This document shows positions 62,401-64,000 of a stretch of DNA of 64,000 nt, piece by piece; position 1 is the first letter of the stretch, and every line of letters begins with the position of its first letter. The stretch is from positions 46,352,978 to 46,416,977 of the forward strand of contig OZ024826.1 in the NCBI GenBank assembly GCA_964016985.1, given 5' to 3'. Origin of the DNA: Anodontia alba (Eukaryota; Mollusca; Bivalvia; Lucinida; Lucinidae). Both the position numbers and the translations under genes were made by a program. The notes beneath the pieces are model-generated. The model saw only the letters and a program-made list of their open reading frames with translations, ran no database searches and was not told the origin of the DNA.

Positions 62401-62468
62401 ATTCTTTTGGTTTCTTCTCAGTAGCTTTATCTTCTTTTTACAATAATGCGTCACATATCTGTCTTCAT
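50311..62468 (-). CDS. Partial gene: last five exons, possibly C8orf48-like protein
   Basis: Five minus-strand exons join in phase: 62468-62400, 61677-61520, 59052-59006, 57904-57787 and 50427-50311, giving 168 residues plus stop TAG. Upstream exons are beyond the window or not recognised. The protein starts basic (THYCKKKIKLLRRNQKNG), has a proline-rich, charged linker, then LSDYGLAPVVLEKMKIRRTL, a CxxC (CQTC) motif, REKRAELDAKEAERLFTQSR in a long predicted helix, and ends with SLPKASEKPEKILDQLFEPL. The CxxC/KRAEL/SLPK layout recalls the uncharacterised vertebrate C8orf48 family, from memory and unverified. No catalytic motif was seen. All introns are GT-AG and phases 1-0-2-0 fit exactly, which is strong evidence for a real gene. 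The function is unknown. Confidence 0.8.
50610..51260. repeat. Tandem array of about four 155-bp units ending in GGATGG repeats
   Basis: It lies in the last intron of the minus-strand gene. The anchor (C)AAAGGGGC(A/T)TAACTCT recurs near 50614, 50765, 50920 and 51077. Each unit carries CTGCTCCACATCATGATCTA and CAAGTTTCAGCTTGATTGGA. The array ends with CAGACGGATGGAAGGACAAA and ATGTCCCGTTTTTCAAACCG. It has the same architecture as 13485-14125 but a different unit. Confidence 0.8.
51635..51893. mobile_element. Short element with GCTCACCTGA...TCCAGGTGAGC ends
   Basis: AAAGTGGGCCAGAAATCGCT, CACCTGAATTAGG at the left; a GACCTGGAGCAAAGCTCCAG hairpin then GTGAGCTAATAATG at the right. It shares its ends with the large elements at 52243-53606 and 55145-56946, so it looks like a minimal family member without the tandem insert. 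Confidence 0.65.
52139..52242. mobile_element. Left end of a TIR element (TTATCTCGAA type)
   Basis: CAGTCAAAACTCGTTATCTC, GAACTCGCTTATTTCGAATT. A matching inverted end lies at 57090-57175 (GATATCTCGAAGTGATTCAG, AATTCAAGATAACGGGAGTC). The two may be the halves of one element split by later insertions; the TCGAA/TTATC words recall Tc1/mariner-pogo type ends. Confidence 0.5.
52243..53606. mobile_element. Large element with GCTCACCTGAG ends and an internal array of 140-bp units (short array)
   Basis: It starts AACAAGAGGGCCATGATGGC..CTCACCTGAG and ends TGAGCACTTCATGCTCAGAT,GAGCTAA. Inside, 52690-52860 repeats AGGTGACCTAGTTT words. From about 52915 to 53485 lie about four units anchored on GATCTACAAGTCACCCC (53056, 53196, 53330, 53469). 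Units stay open in frame (ORFs of about 100 codons) but encode no known protein. Confidence 0.75.
53820..54470. repeat. AGGTCA tandem module, reverse orientation of 25780-26350
   Basis: The words ACCATGAAAT(A)AAGGTCA, CAAGATAT..GGCAAAATCACT and AATGACCTACATTTAC recur at roughly 110-130-base intervals. They are the complement of the PLRG1 intron 2 array. Perfect AGGTCAnnnTGACCT occurs at 54164-54178 and 54293-54307. Confidence 0.75.
54471..55010. repeat. Direct duplication (about 125 bases) and a GGACGG-tailed module
   Basis: The block TTGATGTGATAAACATGTCT, GATGCC(T/C)ATCCTTCTTTAA and GTTGTTTGTATAAACAAACT occurs twice, near 54453 and 54629. It then runs into TAGCCCCCATCCTGGGGC, a GGAGGGACGGATGGACTGAC tract and an inverted CCCCTATGGCATAC / GTATGCCAGGGG end. 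Confidence 0.65.
55145..56946. mobile_element. Large element with GCTCACCTGAG ends and a long internal array of 140-bp units
   Basis: The left end is AAAAGGCCCACGGGCCATGG, GTCGCTCACCTGAG; the right end is ATGAGCACTTCGTGCTCAGG,TGAGCTAATAATG. Eleven GATCTAC(A/G)AGTCACC anchors lie at about 55385, 55527, 55639, 55782, 55927, 56073, 56216, 56357, 56504, 56635 and 56778 (spacing mostly 141-147). Each unit has GAGTCAATTGGCCTTTCGG, AGAAGAAGCGAAAAATAGAT and AAGATGGCGGCCATGGCGGC. The apparent 70-100-residue proteins repeat with the unit and are not called as genes. Confidence 0.82.
56943..57001. repeat. Long hairpin
   Basis: AATAATGTGGAAAAGAGGAG and AAATTGCTCCT pair with AGGAGCAATTT and CCTCTTTTCCACATTATT (two bases missing from the right arm). 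There is virtually no loop. Confidence 0.85.
57600..57790. mobile_element. Foldback element with TTTCATCTCGTGAAG / CTTCACTCGATGAAA arms
   Basis: The centre TATATTTCATGAGTGCCT/AGGCACTCATGAAATATA is a perfect palindrome. The outer arms AAAATTCAAATGTTTG and CAAACATTTGAATAT also pair. It abuts or overlaps the splice donor of the exon at 57787. A relative occurs at 63540-63725. Confidence 0.8.
57787..57904 (-). CDS. Exon of the minus-strand gene (charged helix)
   Basis: Acceptor TATATTTAAG, donor GTAAGT. It encodes EKRAELDAKEAERLFTQSRA and KALQNKIIDAQVEEHLLKM. The heptad-like pattern suggests a coiled coil. Confidence 0.88.
58046..58263. mobile_element. TIR/foldback element, second copy of the 42432 type
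   Basis: Left AGCCCACTGTAGTCTGGAGA, right CATTCAGTCTACAATGGGTT; core GGCAAACAGTGCAGACCCCG paired with GATCAGGGTCTCCACTGTTT. It lies in the intron of the minus-strand gene between 57904 and 59006. Confidence 0.75.
58270..59005. other. Intron sequence of the minus-strand gene
   Basis: It includes a fragment of the GCTCACCTGAG family start near 58620-58660 (complement of AACAAGAGGCCCATGGGTCA). No other exon. Confidence 0.5.
59006..59052 (-). CDS. Exon of the minus-strand gene (CxxC motif)
   Basis: Acceptor CTGTTTTGACAG, donor GTAGTT. It encodes AAKEEVHDPRNCQTC and two bases of the following arginine codon. Confidence 0.85.
59109..59331. mobile_element. Tc1/mariner-pogo type MITE
   Basis: Ends TACACTACACCCTCTTTATA and TATAAAGAGGTTGTGGTGTA are inverted with two mismatches, with TA at both borders. 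Inner TTATAACACGG / TAACACGGTT words strengthen the match, and a central hairpin is AAAAATGACATTAAATGGTC / ATTTTT. A second copy lies at 60946-61192. Confidence 0.8.
59340..60280. other. Intron sequence, no exon seen
   Basis: The segment 59780-60195 has repeated GTTGCCATGGCAACC(A)AA and GAGGAGTT(A/G)T words and ends in AGCATAGCAGGTGAGCTATT, the right-end signature of the GCTCACCTGAG family. It is therefore probably a member without the 140-bp array. Confidence 0.5.
60286..60473. mobile_element. Family A foldback, full copy
   Basis: Centre at 60336-60440: TTATTTCTCCACGAAAACAT, GTTGTGGGTACTCATTAGAA with complementary arm to TTTTCGTGGAGAAATAAGAA. The outer ends AGCTTTAGATAAG and CTTATCTAGACCTA also pair. 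Confidence 0.88.
60597..60765. mobile_element. Family A foldback, full copy
   Basis: Left CATAGCTCTTGATAAGGCAC; centre GTACTCATTAGAAGTGCCTC paired with GAGGCACTTCTAATGAGTAC. The right outer end is lost. It lies about 120 bases from the previous copy. Confidence 0.85.
60946..61192. mobile_element. Tc1/mariner-pogo type MITE, second copy
   Basis: Left CACTACACCACAACCTCTTT,ATAACAC; right TCTTATAATGAGGTTCTAGT,GCATTA. It is more diverged than 59109-59331 and shows an internal AATTTTTCTATA(T/A)AAT duplication. Confidence 0.7.
61222..61411. mobile_element. Family A foldback, reverse-type copy
   Basis: Left GGTCTAGATAAGAGTGGATA; centre CTTATTTCTCCATGAAAACA, TATGTTGTGGGTACTCATTA with complementary arm; right AAGCATCTTATCAAGAGCTA. 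It ends about 110 bases before the exon at 61520. Confidence 0.85.
61520..61677 (-). CDS. Exon of the minus-strand gene (linker and LAPVVLEKMK)
   Basis: Acceptor TTATGTTTAG, donor GTAAAC. Two leading bases complete a glycine codon with the previous exon, followed by 52 codons including VENRPDKPHPLENRG and LSDYGLAPVVLEKMKIRRTL. Confidence 0.85.
61690..62395. other. Intron sequence of the minus-strand gene
   Basis: It has a T/G-rich tract at 61826-61856 and CAAAAGTTAAATGAGGTGAT-type unique DNA. No exon was recognised between 61677 and 62400. Confidence 0.5.
62400..62468 (-). CDS. Upstream-most recognised exon of the minus-strand gene
   Basis: Acceptor TACTGTTTCAG, donor GTAAAT. It encodes EDRYVTHYCKKKIKLLRRN and QKN, very basic. 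It needs one base from an upstream exon that I could not find. Confidence 0.7.
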
Positions 62469-62479
62469 CTGAAACAGTA

Positions 62480-62939
62480 AATATGGTTAAACATATAAGC
62501 CAGTAACCACAGAAAATAACAATTCTTCAATATTCTACTTCGCATTTGCCAGAGTAGAGTCTGAAGCACAAAGCACCTTTTAAAAGCGGCTATGGAGTAA
62601 CAGACTGATGGAGGTGATAATAATGGGCATGATTGGAAATGGATGTCCATAATGTGGATTCATGCATTTTATGGGGACAATTTTGCCATATTTTGTCTCA
62701 AAATAAACTAGAACCATTTATATATACCAGTGGAGATTGTTATTCTGCACGTTTTAGGCTTCATGTTATTAAAATTCGAGTGTCATGGGGTCACAAGTTT
62801 TTTTATCCAACATCATTATTTTTAAACAAAAGTTCTTCAAAAGTAGAATAATTAATATTAATATCTTAATTGTTCACTCAATACTTTGGGATGTTTTGCC
62901 CATGTGGCCTACATCAGCAGGGAAACAAAACTTCAACCT
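62480..62939. other. Non-coding stretch upstream of the last recognised exon
   Basis: No splice-bounded ORF was found. Upstream exons of the minus-strand gene may lie here or outside the window. Confidence 0.4.
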
Positions 62940-63125
62940 CTACACCCTACTGTAATAACCCTAAATATTGGGACAGGCCTGAGCAAACTGTAGGCCCAAT
63001 CAGAGTCTACACTGTTTGCCACTCATCCATATTTTAGACACATCAACAGGTAGAAAAACAAACTTTTCAATTCTTAGGACAAGTATGGTAAGGAGTTAAG
63101 ATGTCCCAATACCTGGGGTAAATAT
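62940..63125. mobile_element. Foldback element, reverse copy of the 39495 type
   Basis: TAATAACCCTAAATATTGGG,ACAGGCC at the left, a shortened core AGAGTCTACACTGTTTGCC, and TTTTAGACACATCAACAGGT at the right mirror the family end words. Confidence 0.65.
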
Positions 63126-63179
63126 GGTATATCACTTTTTATTCTATACTTAGCAGTGAAATCAATGTATATCCGAAAT

Positions 63180-63260
63180 GAATAAAATTGAAATTTCAAC
63201 TAGTGAAAGAATATGATATTTTCACTAGTGAAAAATAACAAGCTGATGTTATTTTCACTG
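63180..63260. repeat. TTTCACTAGTGAAA palindromes
   Basis: TTTTCACTAGTGAAAA and related half copies alternate, as at 57240-57300. This is part of an inverted-repeat element. Confidence 0.6.
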
Positions 63261-63539
63261 CTCATTTCGGATTACTTCGGTTGTCTTAATTGTTTTCCTA
63301 ACAGATGGCAATCCCACTTCAGTTTATTGAACTCCTCTAACTTCTCTGTTTCTGAGCAATACTATCAAGTACTGTTGATCATTTTCTTAGTTAGAATGTC
63401 TGGAACATTATTATAATTTGCCAAAACTTTTGGATTTTGTCTCTGCTGCGCTTCAAATGTTAAGCACCGAACATCGACGCCATGAGGTTCATGTTTTGTT
63501 TGGTGACGTTATGACATCAAAAGCGCGCATTGGTGTGTA

Positions 63540-63725
63540 AACAATAAAATAAAAAGAAAATTTTCTCTTTTTCTGTGAATACCATAAAAATTTTCATCTC
63601 GTGTAATGAAAACATTCAAATTTTCACTTGTGCTTCGCACTCTTGAAAATACTGATTTTTCATTACACTCGATGGAAATATCTATGGTATTCACAGCATA
63701 AGAGTAAATATCCTCCATGTATAAA
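63540..63725. mobile_element. Foldback element, second copy of the 57600 type
   Basis: Arms GTGAATACCATAAAAATTTT,CATCTCGTGTAATGAAAA and TTTTTCATTACACTCGATGG, AAATATCTATGGTATTCACA; the end TATCCTCCATGTA also matches the 57600 copy. Confidence 0.75.
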
Positions 63726-63959
63726 ACTCCATAATCCACACTCATGAGTCTAGATTAGACTTATTTTCAACTAAGTGTATTGATATTTTCCTAATTTCTT
63801 CATGATAACGTCTGTTGTGGGTATTCATTAGAAATGTTTTGCTTCACAATCAACATTATCAGACAGGAATTTGCTTCCTTAGTAACTATAACTTAAAAAA
63901 ATAAAAATACAGGCTACTGCTTATGAAAGAATCTGCTCTCAAATTGAGTAAACACCTTC

Positions 63960-64000
63960 CTTTAATCCTTGTCATGCTGAATAAAGGTGCCATGCCCACT
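63960..64000. mobile_element. Start of a foldback element cut by the window end
   Basis: AATCCTTGTCATGCTGAATA and GGTGCCATGCCCACT match the left part of the 48242-48454 element. Confidence 0.6.

Noticed and set aside
63420..63540. Possible promoter and first exon of the minus-strand gene (TGACGTTA, inverted CCAAT, ATGs)
   Set aside because: No ORF from these ATGs ends in a donor compatible with the exon at 62468; kept only as a weak possibility.

Overview
The window is nuclear DNA of an invertebrate animal, most likely a bivalve mollusc (a clam-like heterodont is my guess, not proven). The evidence is multi-exon genes with GT-AG introns, very repeat-rich non-coding DNA, a complete Mag/Steamer-type LTR retrotransposon, tRNA-derived SINEs, and foldback and tandem-module repeats of the kind that dominate bivalve genomes. 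There are no bacterial operons, CRISPR arrays or phage genes. Two real genes could be built exon by exon, and a third is suggested by one orphan exon.  LAYOUT. 1-16.4 kb is accessory DNA: a decayed LINE reverse-transcriptase fragment (92-917), one orphan minus-strand exon (1493-1657), a possible TTAA-flanked MITE (3185-3432), a 1.6 kb AT-rich array of GATATC palindromes (3608-5255), a degenerate repeated coding segment (8810-10475) with a second copy at 30470-31860, a minus-strand SINE (12128-12462), a 151-bp tandem array (13485-14125) and two LINE C-terminal scraps. 16420-21376 is a complete LTR retrotransposon with identical 180-bp LTRs, a 5-bp target duplication and one open 1308-residue Gag-Pol frame.  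21776-44847 (+) is PLRG1 (pleiotropic regulator 1, Prp46), a WD40 spliceosome protein. It is assembled here from 14 exons with consistent phases, giving 1503 bases and 500 residues. Its start codon lies 400 bases downstream of the retrotransposon. Its introns hold a 1.3 kb hAT-like element, at least five full or degenerate SINE copies, tandem modules and many foldback elements.  50311-62468 (-) holds the last five exons of a second gene. Its product has a CQTC motif and a charged helix, and may be related to the uncharacterised C8orf48 family. Its last intron (7.4 kb) contains arrays of 140-bp units carrying YY1-like motifs and nuclear-receptor-like palindromes.  MOST UNUSUAL SIGNALS. (a) An apparently young, intact Steamer-like retrotransposon sits in the 5' flank of a core splicing gene, in the same orientation. 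(b) A palindromic core is shared by several foldback families whose outer ends differ. (c) Tandem modules carry perfect AGGTCAnnnTGACCT palindromes. (d) Tandem arrays carry inverted AAGATGGCGGC motifs. (e) The GATATC array. All identifications were made by reading the sequence, with no database search.
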